Below, piece by piece: positions 1 to 16,405 of a DNA stretch of 64,000 nucleotides; position 1 is the stretch's first letter, and each line of letters begins with the position of its first letter. Source of the DNA: Myxocyprinus asiaticus (Eukaryota; Chordata; Actinopteri; Cypriniformes; Catostomidae); NCBI RefSeq assembly GCF_019703515.2, contig NC_059372.1, positions 24,836,931 through 24,900,930 of the forward strand, written 5' to 3'. The notes beneath the pieces were generated by a model that saw only the letters and a list, made by a program, of their open reading frames with translations, was not told where the DNA came from and ran no database searches. Position numbers and translations under genes: made by a program.

Positions 1-392
1 TTCTGTTTGCCTTTTGCCGTCCATAAAGAAAAACATAAATGTCCAACTCCATGTCTAATTTAAAGAAATCAAGATAGTGCTAATTTAAAATAGCTAGCTC
101 AGTGTTCAGAGTCACTTGTTAATAGTGGAGATGTTCAGATAAGATAATGACATATCACACAATTCTTTGAATTCTGAAAATATACTTGTACTCTGAATAC
201 ATTACTTTTTTATGTGATTTATAGAAATACATTACTAAATACATTTAAGAGGAGAGTATTTAGTATTCAGCCCAACCCTGTGTGTAATTTATGGACTAAT
301 ATCATCACCAAAGGAAACTTCATAATAATGACTGTTTTTACACAGATTTCCCAAATGCTACTCCCATCTGTCTTTGGTCAGAAAAATAGATA

Positions 393-583
393 GTCCTGCC
401 CCAAACTCACACCATTGGTGGAGCCAATTTTGCTGTGTTGGAATGGTCGAGATACTCAAACAAAGTAATGTTTTTTTAAAGCACCACAGAGCCACAATGT
501 TTACACGTTGAGGAAATCAACCTACAAAGGGTTTACTTATCGTTAATAATAACAACAACAAAAATGCACACTTCGGCTTTTAT
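393..583. repeat. Short interspersed repeat, degraded copy
   Basis: The stretch resembles 33801-34003 over most of its length, sharing the words CTCACACCATTGGT and ACACTTCGGCTTTTA (ACACTTCAGCTTTA in the other copy). The better-preserved copy has terminal inverted repeats, so this is probably a degraded non-autonomous DNA element. The left boundary is uncertain. Confidence 0.55.
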
Positions 584-647
584 ATTGGATTTGTGTGTTT
601 ATCATTGTATTTACTCAAGGTTACAAAAACTTTTTTTAATGATTTTA

Positions 648-1106
648 TTTTATTTGTTTTATTATTATTATATATATTTTTATCCCTTTTCTCCCAATTT
701 GGAATGCCCAATTCCTACTACTTAGTAGGTCCTCATGATGGCACGGTTACTCACCTCAATCCGGGTGGCAGAGGACAAGTCTCAGTTGCCTCCGCTTCTG
801 AGACAGTCAATCCGCGCATCTTATCACATGGCTCGCTGTGCATGACACCATGGAGACTCACAGCACGTGGAGGCTCATGCTACTCTCCGTGAACCACGCA
901 CAACTTACCACGCGCCCAACTGAGAGTGAGAACCACTAATTGCGACCACGAGGTGGTTACCCAATGTGACTTTACCCTCCCTAGCAACCGGGCAAATTTG
1001 GTTGCTTAGGAGACCTGGCTGGAGTCACTCAGCACACCCTGGATTTGAACTCACGACTCCAGGGGAGGTAGTCAGTGTCAGTACTCGCTGAGCTACCCAG
1101 GCCCCC
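648..1106 (-). mobile_element. tRNA-derived SINE, full length, with target-site duplication
   Basis: Read on the minus strand, the element begins with a tRNA-like head: GCCTGGGTAGCTCAGCGAGT resembles an A box, and GAGTTCAAATCC about 40 bases on resembles a B box. A body of about 350 bases and a T/A-rich 3' tail at the left end follow. A 16-base direct repeat, TTTTTTAATGATTTTA, lies at 632-647 and again at 1107-1122, as expected for LINE-driven insertion. The same family occurs at 7428-7797, 37421-37785, 38436-38886 and 40996-41349. It is a retroposon, not a functional tRNA gene. Confidence 0.88.
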
Positions 1107-2030
1107 TTTTTTAATGATTTTAATGTAATTTTATTATTATTATTATTATTATTTAAATGCTAAATTACTTTTTCTGTTCCGTACATTTGGATACATGACA
1201 TCCAAATAAAAAATAACCTATTGTATAAATTATTAGTTATAATTTATTTATACAGTTCTGTTGAGGCTTGATTTTGATTGGTTAGCAGACGTTCTAAGGT
1301 GTGCAATTATTTTCCAGTTAATGCACTGCTCTGAAGAAGTTTCAGGTCTTGACCACATAATGGTTCCATATCACTTCACCAAATTACTTCAGTTACTTCA
1401 AAGAGCAGTACAGGCTACCACAGCAAAACCATATAAAACATTGGCTAAGTTAATCGGATAAGAACGACAAACGATGCCTATAATATCCTAATTTTATTTC
1501 AATTTCAGTTGAAACGTGCCCTTGCTCTCTCTCTCGTTCTACTTCGCTCTTGTCTCATCCACACACACACACACATTGTGTAGCAACAGGAAAGCTTTAT
1601 ACAAAAATGGTGACACTGAGAAATATACTTAAACTTACCGCACATCTTTGCGATTTGAAGCAATTTTTTGATGACGAGTGCCACAAGCACTGGTAATTCA
1701 ACACACGATTTCTCTTTCTTTCTCTTGCTTTCACTCATGTGTACACATGCACACAAACACACAAACGCTCTACCTTGTTACTTCAGTAAGTGCTGTAGTA
1801 AAGCAGCACAAGCATCGTAATCCTCCGTTGCTAGTTCTAAAGTGACATTTTTGAACTTGCAACGGAGGCTCAGGCTGTATCAAATCAAGACGCTGAATCT
1901 GTAGCGGAAGAAAATAGTTCCACTCGCAAGAGTGTTTTAAGGATGAAAACCATAAAATGTCTTGAGATAAAACCCTGCATGATGTCTTGAGGTGTGGTAA
2001 CCATGGTATAAGTGGAATAATTGACTCTGG

Positions 2031-2165
2031 CCTGTTGAAATATTGAAAAAAATGCACACCCAAGGTGTAACTCCGCTCACGCATCATGGCCGCATTACTA
2101 CCTCCGGGGTGTGCATTATTTTTCAATAATTCAACGGTCCGTCATCAATTATTCCTTACATAATT
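2031..2165. repeat. Hairpin repeat, copy 1
   Basis: The arms around ATTGAAAAAAATGCACACCC and GGGGTGTGCATTATTTTTCA can pair around a loop of about 45 bases. A close relative sits at 28610-28750, and both are followed by a similar stretch ending TTATTCCTTACATAAT. This suggests a non-autonomous foldback element of unassigned superfamily. Confidence 0.6.
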
Positions 2166-2944
2166 CATCGGCCCGTCATCAATTATTACTTACAGTACAT
2201 AAATATTTTAACCATAATGTAGATTTTTACCTATAGCCGACTATTTCTCAAAATCCACTTAATTTCAACTGTTATCTCACATTGTATGAAGGCACTTGTC
2301 CTTGGGCTGCTGTTAGTTGACCTGGGATCCCATTGGGCATGGCCCAGATGTGTCTGACTGGAGGCACAGCTGGACAGAAGAGATTGAAAGACCAGATGCT
2401 ATGCCACAGGACTGCAACATGAGCTTATAGAACAATTATGTTTTTTACTGCTAGAAAGCTTAGTATTTGGACGCTTAAGCTACAATTAAAAATATATAAA
2501 TGTTATTGCACTAGATAACAAAAAATATACAACCAAGAGGCATTTATTTTAAAAACAGCACAAGCACACTTTTAAAGCTAAACATTTCACCAATAGAAGT
2601 TTGTTAGGGTTAAAACTATAAAATAATAGATATATTGTTCAAAATTAAGACAAAGTATTGTGCCACTTTCTGGTTGTCATACGTTAGTGTAGCATGTTCA
2701 TAGTTACTGTGATGAACTACAGTACACCTGTGGTTACTCTGCTAAGACACTTGTGTGACCTTGAGGGGAACTGACTTCATACATCCACTAAAAATAATAA
2801 ACGAAGTTCTGAAAAAAGCTCTAGCATTTTGAAGAGTATCTTAAGTGTTCAAATTCTTTTGAGGCCACTGTATGTGCACCTCTCATATACATAGAATTTT
2901 ATATATCTAGTTTGTATTTATCTATTCTTTTTTTGCCCTGTTAG

Positions 2945-8974
<6,030 letters not shown>

Positions 8975-9369
8975 CTCTTAGGAGTAGAGGACGGGACCAG
9001 CCTGTGCATGCCGGACCCTTAAACTGGTCCTCCTTTTAGAAAGACACCCTCTCAGCAAGCCCTGTGTCCAGAGCTCAGCAGTAGTTGCTTTCTCAGGGGA
9101 TGGTCGAGAACAGTTTCCCAAAAGGGAATGATGTACCCAGAAAGGAACATCCCTACAGGGCCTTCTTGCACACTATCTACACTCCATAAACCACCAGCAC
9201 ACTGTAGGCAAGCTGAAGCCTTTCCAATGGCATATGATTTCTTAGCAATCAACAGTTATACATAAATGTAATTCAGGCTGCATTTACATGCAAGTTTACA
9301 GTATATTCCAGTATTATCTGTGACTTTGCAGTATTTCAAATAAGGCATGTATTACTTGCAAATTAAGAA

Positions 9370-9447
<78 letters not shown>
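8975..9447 (+). other. Start of the ephb2 3' UTR
   Basis: Sequence directly after the TGA at 8972-8974, with no further reading frame. It runs into an A tract (9367-9386) and an (AT)n run (9387-9445) that abuts a transposon. The true 3' end is not known. An AATAAA at 10844-10849 followed by T/G-rich sequence is one candidate poly(A) signal, which would place the transposon at 9448-10509 within the UTR. Confidence 0.5.
9387..9445. repeat. (AT)n microsatellite after an A tract
   Basis: About 21 A residues followed by about 29 AT units. The neighbouring Tc1 copy appears to be inserted in this simple repeat, because AT-rich repeat sequence also follows its right end at 10512-10525. Confidence 0.92.
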
Positions 9448-9448
<1 letters not shown>

Positions 9449-10509
9449 AGTTGAAGTCAGAAGTTTACCTACACCTTAGCCAAATACATTTAAACTCACT
9501 TTTTCACAATTCCTTACATTTAATCGTAGAAAACATTGCCTGTCTTAGGTCAGTTAGGATCACTACTTTATTTTAAGAATGTGAAATGTCAGAATAATAG
9601 TAGAGAGAATTATTTATTTCATCTTATTTCTTTCATCACATTCCCAGTGGGTCAGACATTTACATACACTTTGTTAGTATTTGGTAGCATTGCCTTTAAA
9701 TTGTTTAACTTGGGTCAAACGTTTTAGGTAGCCTTCCACAAGCTTCTCACAATAAGTTGCTGGAATTTTGGCCAATTCCTCCAGACAGAACTGGTGTAAC
9801 TGAGTCAGGTTTGTAGGATGAAACTTGTTTTATGGCAGTTTTGGAGCATAGGCTTTTTCCTTGCTGAGCAGCCATTCAGGATATGTCGATATAGGGCTCG
9901 TTTTACTGTGGATATAGATACGTGTCTACCTGTTTCCTCCATCTTCAAGGTCATTTGCTGTTGTTCTGGGATTAATTTGCACTTTTCGCACCAAACTACG
10001 TGCATCTCTAGGAGACAGAATGTGTCTCCTTCCTGAGCTGTATGATGGCTGCATGGTCCCATGGTGTTTATTCTTGCGTACTATTGTTTGTACAGATGAA
10101 CGCGGTACCTTCAGGCATTTGGAACTTGCTTACATTGATGTCAAGCAAAGAGGCACTGAGTTTGATGGTAGGCCTTAAAATACATCCACAGGTACACCTC
10201 CAATTCTGTACACCTCTTATCAGAAGCTAATTGTCTAAAGGCTTGACATCATTTTCTGGAATTTTGCTTTAAGGCACAGTTAACTTAGTGTATGTACATT
10301 TCTGACCCACTGGAATTGTGATATAGTCAATTAAAAGTGCAACAATCTGTCTGTAAACAATTGTTGGAAAAATTACTTGTCACACACAAAGTAGATGTTC
10401 TAAATGACTTGCCAAAACTATAGTTTGCTAATATTAAATCTGTGGAGTGGTTAAAACATGAGTTTTAATGAATTCAACCTAAGTGTATGTAAACTTCTGA
10501 CTTCAACTG
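9448..10509 (-). mobile_element. Sleeping Beauty-like Tc1 element, internally deleted
   Basis: The ends are CAGTTGAAGTCAGAAGTTTA and its inverse ...AAACTTCTGACTTCAACTG, the signature of the Sleeping Beauty/salmonid Tc1 group. An inner GTGGGTCAGA repeat near 9648 and its inverse near 10300 give the IR/DR layout. The minus strand keeps part of the transposase DNA-binding region. Compared with the 1,583-base copy at 39178-40760, the catalytic part is deleted around 9821 and another block near 10137. It cannot encode a transposase. Confidence 0.9.
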
Positions 10510-13500
10510 TGTATATATATATATTATATTACAAATTTCTCCCATTTTATTTTTAAAATAAAAAACGCAATTGCAATCTTTATCAGGATATTGTCATATT
10601 TGAAGTATAAGTAGTCAGAACATTACCATATGCAGAATAATAGGGTTTAAAAGATTCATGTGTGTTCATGCATGTAAATGTAGCCATTATAACATATTAT
10701 TTTATTGGTAACGTGCTGTTAGTTTTGTGGATAAATCTAATGGAAAGGCTACCGTTTAAAAGACTACACAAACAACAACTTCTGAGCCTATTGCCCTTTT
10801 TTCTCTTGTGATATGGTTTGGAATCACAACCATGAATCATGAAAATAAAAATGTTGTATTGGTGTGCATTTGAAATGGACTATGGACTAGTAGTGAAGAA
10901 AACCGAAAAAACAAATTATGCATATGTGATTCTCATGTATGATGAGGAATGATCCCTGTGATGGATCTTGAGCTGGTAGCTCTTGCCAATATGAGGACTC
11001 TTACAGAAATTCAGCTGTGAATGTTAGACAAAGAGTCCAATACTGGTTCAGTATTTTCTTTGTATGAAATATTGCAATTGATCTTTTTTATTTGCTTCAT
11101 GAGTTTAATTTATTTGTTTTGTACTTTTTAACATAATTTCTTACTGAATTACCATATAATCATGCACCAGTGTTGTACTACAGATGTTTTGTCATGCACA
11201 TACTGTATATCGTAAGCACTTCATGTTCTGATTCGATCACAGAGCCTGCCAGTAGAATTTAATAGAGGTGCAGGCCAGATTTTACTTTGATATTTACTGG
11301 TGTTACATTTTATCCCAATGTTAGTATGAGTACATTAGTGGCAAGGTAAATATTGCAGTTAATTTTTCATCGTGTCATGTTTTGAAAATGTTTTCATGGT
11401 TTTTTTCCCCCCGTTCTTATGTTGATGTTTTGACAGCACCTTATGTGCATGTATACGTCACCAGTCAGAGTTTGGACACATCTACTCACCTTTCTCATTT
11501 TAGAATAATAGTAAAGTCATCAAAACTATTAAAAAAAAAAACACAAATGGAAGTATGGGAATTATGTAGTGACGAATCAAAACATAAAATTTTATATTTT
11601 AGCTTATTCCAAATAGCCACCCTTTGTCTGTCTTAATTACAGCTGTTCACACTCCTTTACTATCTACTCCAGCTCATCCATTTCAAATTTTATGTTTGAA
11701 TTTTACATTTGGAAAGAAATTCATTTGCACAATTTATATTGCAAAACTAATTTCAAACATTTCAGCATAAGCCTTTAGTTCAAAAGGTTATTAAAATAAT
11801 GAGAAACTAATTCTGTCAAAGCTGTCCAAACTTTTGAATGGTCGTGAATAAACATACATTCTGTATAATGATATGTATATATGCATACATTTGTATTTTG
11901 TATTGTTCTTCATATGAAGTAGTATTACGTATTGCTCTTGTTCAAAAGCTGCCATCACACAAGAAGGCATCTGATGAAACTTGAAGGATAAAAAGGAGAA
12001 ACAATCTTTGGGAAACCTAATGACACATTACAGAACACTTGAAGTTGTTTCCTTAAAGGATATGTTTTATAATAAGGAATTATGAATTGTAATACCAAGA
12101 TGTTCTGTTATTAGTATACATTAGTTTTGTGCAGTTTATTTGAAATGTAATGGTGTGGCAAAGAATAATTAGACCGGCCAGGCCTCTGAGAATTTTTAGA
12201 AATGGACAGGTGTTTTTTTTAATCTTTGACACTTTTTTACATAACTTACATATTTAGCATTATTGTAAAGTACCTTACAAAATACATGTTTGCTTGTTTG
12301 TTGTTTCCGTACAGTGTTGGTTAATAAGTAGTTCTAGTCAGTTGCTCTTCTAGTCAGCAGTTCTAGTTGTTGAGTTGACACTGTGACAGTCTGTCTCTCT
12401 TAAAGTGAATGTGCTTCCTTTCTGCTTGTTAATTGGTCTTCCACGTCTAAACTCTTTTCACATGTATGGAGAAACTTATGTTCTTAATAGGTCGAATTGT
12501 CATGCCTAGCATAGAGGTATTTTTGGTTCAATCTGTCTTGCAACACTAATACCTCTTTAACCAACCTTTTCTTGTTTTTCCCCATTTGGCACAGTCTTAT
12601 AAAGTAAAACAGGCCATTGTTTCCTAACTTTGTGTAAAGCTTTGTCTGATAAACTCATAACTGTCCAAAAAAAAATGTAAGTACAGATGCCCATTTCTGT
12701 ATTACATGATTTTAATGTACCTTGAAATGTGGATGTTGAAGAGTTTGGGGTAGCTATCTAACGTGTCTACTTCACATTTCTTAGCCATTTTTTTCAAGTA
12801 CTTTTAAACAACTGGTCCCAAGGTAATTTGATGTAGGAAGTTTCTAACAGAATAACCAGCCAGACAACCATAAAGTGTCAAATTTTGAACAATACATCTT
12901 TAGTTTTATCATTTGAAACTAACAAACTCATTTTTCTTTTTGTGAAATGTTATACAATGCAAAGACATGTATACATACTTAATTATGGATTAAGTGTCCA
13001 TACACGTTTTGGGGCCACTATATACAGTATGTAAAATGCTTGATAGTGCAATGTTTTGTAAGCATTATATTACCTTATTGGATTTTCATCATTTTTAATT
13101 AATGGCCCTGCACTAGGCATCAAAACAACTTTATATAAAGGGAATTAACAAACCTATTTTAATTTCAGGCGCATGACTGACTGTCCTGTGGCCTGTCCTT
13201 GTGATTGAAGTATTATTTGGTTTAAACATGTGTCATTACCGTAATATATGGAGGACAGAGCAGTAATGAAAAAGATGTATATATGTTAATATATTAGAAG
13301 AAAAAAAACCTAATGTATATCTTATTTCTTTATTTTTTACCATTTTAATTGTACTGTGTCAAATATTTCTTTTCCACCCTCAATTTGATCAAATATAATT
13401 TTTTTGTGCTATGAATATATGGCTGTGGATTGGGTCATGTACACTTTAATTGATGTTAACCTGTCTCACACACACACACCACACTGTCTGCTATGACTAC

Positions 13501-13700
13501 TGTGAGTGAAGCAGGAGGCTCTGGATTTTGTATACATGTAAATTTACTGTAACCCTGTGAATGATGTCACAGTTGAATAATTTGTAGTATTGCTATTGGT
13601 TTATTTTCTATGAAAGAAAATTTGTGGCCCGTCATGTTTTCCTTCAGTAAAAAAAAGGAGCAAGGGTCAGTGTCATCATGGGTCATGTGCCAGTTATGTT
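10510..13700. other. Probable ephb2 3' UTR and downstream flank
   Basis: AT-rich non-coding sequence. It holds an AATAAA at 10844-10849 and a Tc1-type short element at 11458-11848. Otherwise I see no gene or clear structure. Confidence 0.45.
11458..11848. mobile_element. Short Tc1/mariner-type non-autonomous element
   Basis: The left end CAGTCAGAGTTTGGACACAT and the right end GTCCAAACTTTTGAATGGTC are inverted relatives of each other, in the form common in fish Tc1 derivatives. There is no reading frame inside. Exact ends and TA duplications are not clear. Confidence 0.65.
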
Positions 13701-13744
13701 CTTTCTTTAAGACTGAAATGTGATTTATTTATTTATTTTCTATT

Positions 13745-13767
13745 TAAAAAAAAAAAAAAAAAAAAAA
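13745..13767. repeat. Poly(A) tract
   Basis: About 23 A residues. It may be a retroposon tail, but no element body could be recognised next to it. Confidence 0.8.
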
Positions 13768-14454
13768 TTCATTCCTCGTCATAATTTTGTGAGTCTGGGT
13801 TGTGGATATAGGCCTGGCATCTCGAGACCACCAGGGGGAACTATGGGCTGCGAAATGATATCTCGATCTACGAACCTGAGAGGGTTCTTGCTGCAGACTG
13901 TAGCGCGATGACGTAGCGGATCTAATCCTCTGCGCAGAGGACTTTGGTGACGTAGTGGATGTTTTGGTTTTTATGCGTTACACTGAGTACATTATTACTT
14001 AGTATTAAAGTATTACACTGATAAATTAGTTTAATATAGTTTAGCTTTTAAAAATGGTCATAACCATGGATTTCGTAAATTACTTGTTTTTCCTCTTCAC
14101 CCACAGAAAACAAAAATATAAATTAAGCAATATACACTTCACTGTAGTGTGCTCCTCATTTTAACATCTCCTCTGTACATTAATGTCATGGGGTGAATTG
14201 TTTGTATTTGTATATTAACATGTAGTGGTCAAACATACATGGAAGTTTGCAAAAGTGAATCTGGAGCACATGGAACATGGAGTTGTGGAGCACAGATCCG
14301 CTTTGAATGCACTGTAATAATGCGTATCACTATACAGACAGGACAGAGCAGCGTGCATAGACTTTGAAGCGAACAGCTTGATTTATCTGTTAATTTAATT
14401 ACATCGTTGTAGCCCTTTGCAGTTAAATAATCGCACAATGTCATACCGCGATTT

Positions 14455-15237
14455 TATTTTAATTATCAGAATGAGCTTTATTGCTAAGTATGCTTACACA
14501 CACAAGGAATTTGTCATGGTGACAGAAGCTTCCAGTGCAAATGCAACCCTATATACAGTGCATACATACAAACATATACATTTAAACATATATACATATA
14601 GTGACATAAAAATAAAACAATAAAATATACAATAGAGCAATAATGTTGTTAGAATATTTGATATACAGATATGTGCAGGTGATGTAATGTATTGAAGAAG
14701 AGGTAGGATATGTTAAAGAATATAACTGAAATATGGATATAAGTAGGAGCGGTTGGATTGAATATAACACATGGTTGTACTGACAAAAGGAAAGTATTTG
14801 GGGGCAGGAGGTGTAAAGCCTGAGGGAAAAAACTGTTCCGGTGTCTGGCTGTTCTGGTGCTCAGTAGCTCCGGCCAGAGGGCAACAGTTCGAAGAGGAAG
14901 TGTGCTGGGTGAATGGGGTCAAGAGTGATTTTACCAGCCCTTTTGTCACTCTGGATGTGTTCAGTTCTAGCAGGGTGGGTAGCGGAGTGCCAATAATCCT
15001 CTCAGCAGTCCAAACTATCCTTTGAAGTATTCTGATGTCTGACTTGGTAGCTGAACCAAACCAGACAGTTATTGAAGTGCAGAGGACAGACTCAGTGACT
15101 GCTGAGTAGAACTGTATCAGCAGCGCCTGTGACAGGTTGAACTTCCTCAGCTGGCGAAGTAAGTACAACCTCTGCTGGGCCGAGATGGTAGTGCCCAGGA
15201 ACTTGAATGACTCCACTGCTGCCACAGTGCTGATTAA
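14455..15237 (-). pseudogene. LINE 3' fragment with the end of a reverse transcriptase ORF
   Basis: The minus-strand frame 15225-14713 reads VESFKFLGTTIS near its start, then LYLLRQLRKFNLSQALLIQF and SITVWFGSATKSD. These are the sequences following the palm of L2/CR1-type LINE polymerases in fish. The frame decays after about residue 110. The 3' end contains AATAAAGCTCATTCTGATAA, typical of such LINEs. The 5' end is truncated at about 15237 in an ATTAATTAATT stretch, the usual incomplete insertion. Only a small C-terminal part of the protein is left, so it is not functional. Confidence 0.8.
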
Positions 15238-15265
15238 TTAATTAATTTTGCAGCCCTAATATATA

Positions 15266-15289
15266 AGTGTGTGTGTGGGGGGGGGGGGT
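15266..15289. repeat. (GT)n with a G run
   Basis: Several GT units followed by about 12 G residues. A short simple repeat. Confidence 0.8.
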
Positions 15290-15975
15290 TATATGAATAT
15301 ACAATATATTAATGACTGATAAGTACGCTACAGTAATGAAACAAAACATTAAAATGTGAATACGCCTGCACATTAAAACATCCACTATGTCACTAAATTC
15401 CAATACGCATCGGATGAGATCCACTACGTCATCGCGCTACAGTCTGCAACGAGGAGTACTTGGAGATTAGCAACATGTAGAAACACTACATTGCCCTGGT
15501 CCATAACTGCAGCGCGAGCAGTAACAAAACATTTATTTTGAGGTATTTTTTTTAATCTAACATTTAGTCATTATTAATATTTTGCAGATGTAGATAATGA
15601 GAATCCCTGAAATAATGAGATATATGTTGATACAAAAGACCTGTTTATGATTTTCAGTTTTGTTCAACGCCCTCATGTTGTTGGGGCTAAAGGCCTTTTG
15701 TGAAAATTGTGGTTTAAAAAAATGCAAATGAAGCACTGTTAGTTTGGTAGCGGGGAGGAAATACAGTGTGTGTGCTAAATTGTTCAAGTGAGAGTAATGG
15801 ATTTTTTTCAAAGAGTTATGTTAGTAGCGCCATATTTACTTTTTGACAGGAATGTAAACGAGGCTATGAAGGTAGACTGATTCAGCTAGTCTCTTCAATT
15901 ACTGTCGTTTACATTGGTGTTTATCATTCAGTTGACGAATTGTGACCATTAGTGATATAGGACCTTTATACAGCT

Positions 15976-16405
15976 ACACTCAATGAGCACTTTATTAGGG
16001 AACACTATGGTCCTAATAAAGTGCCCGATGTGGTCTCTGCTGTTGTATCCCATCTGCCTCAAGGTTCGATGAGTTGTGCATTCTAAGATGCTGTTCTGCT
16101 CACTACAATTGTACAGAGTGGTTATCTGAGTTACCATAGCCTTTCTGTCAGCTCAAACCAGTCTGGCCATTCTCCATTGACCTCTCTCATCAACAAGGCA
16201 TTTCCGTCCACACTGGATGTTTTTTTGTTTTTGGCACCATTCTGAGTAAACTCTAGAGACTGTTGTGTGTGAAAATCCCAGGAGATCAGCAGTTACATAA
16301 ATACTCAAACCAGCCCGTGTGGCACCAACAATCATGTCACGGTCGAAATCACTGAGAATACATTTTTCCTCTATTCTGATGGTTGATGTGAACATTATGG
16401 GGGGG
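15976..16405 (-). mobile_element. Tc1-like element, deleted, keeping the transposase DNA-binding part
   Basis: The left end ACTCAATGAGCACTTTATTA is the terminal repeat of a widespread fish Tc1 family (consensus ends CACTCACTGAGCACTTTATT). The minus strand at 16153-16390 encodes a helix-turn-helix: SDFDRDMIVGATRAGLSI and LLGFSHTTVSRVYSEWCQK. The catalytic domain is absent, and the left end joins directly to N-terminal coding sequence. The same junction occurs in the copy at 45708. Confidence 0.85.

Larger units (their letters stand above)
1..2944 (+). other. Intron of ephb2 upstream of the first visible kinase exon
   Basis: No exon of the kinase N-lobe or of the juxtamembrane region can be found here, so the stretch is read as intron. 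It holds a repeat relic near 393-583, a full tRNA-derived SINE at 648-1106 and a hairpin repeat at 2031-2165. The rest is AT-rich sequence in which I see nothing. The acceptor (pyrimidine tract, then TTAG) lies at 2926-2944. Confidence 0.7.
13885..15460. mobile_element. DNA element with inverted ends of about 80-100 bases, hosting a LINE fragment
   Basis: The left end includes GCAGACTGTAGCGCGATGAC followed by GTAGCGGATCT. The right end carries the inverse, AGATCCACTACGTCATCGCG followed by CTACAGTCTGC. A second paired block, GTGGATGTTTT and AAAACATCCAC, lies further in. These are long terminal inverted repeats of a DNA transposon. No transposase is visible, and much of the interior is the LINE fragment at 14455-15237. 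The superfamily is not assigned. Confidence 0.65.

Noticed and set aside
593..892. 99-residue plus-strand reading frame
   Set aside because: It runs through the SINE at 648-1106; similar frames recur in the other SINE copies.
1067..1106. tRNA-like sequence with A and B boxes at the SINE head
   Set aside because: Part of a retroposed SINE; there is no complete cloverleaf, so it is not a tRNA gene.
10042..10230. Plus-strand frames over the Tc1 copies at 9448 and 39178
   Set aside because: Antisense to the old transposase gene.
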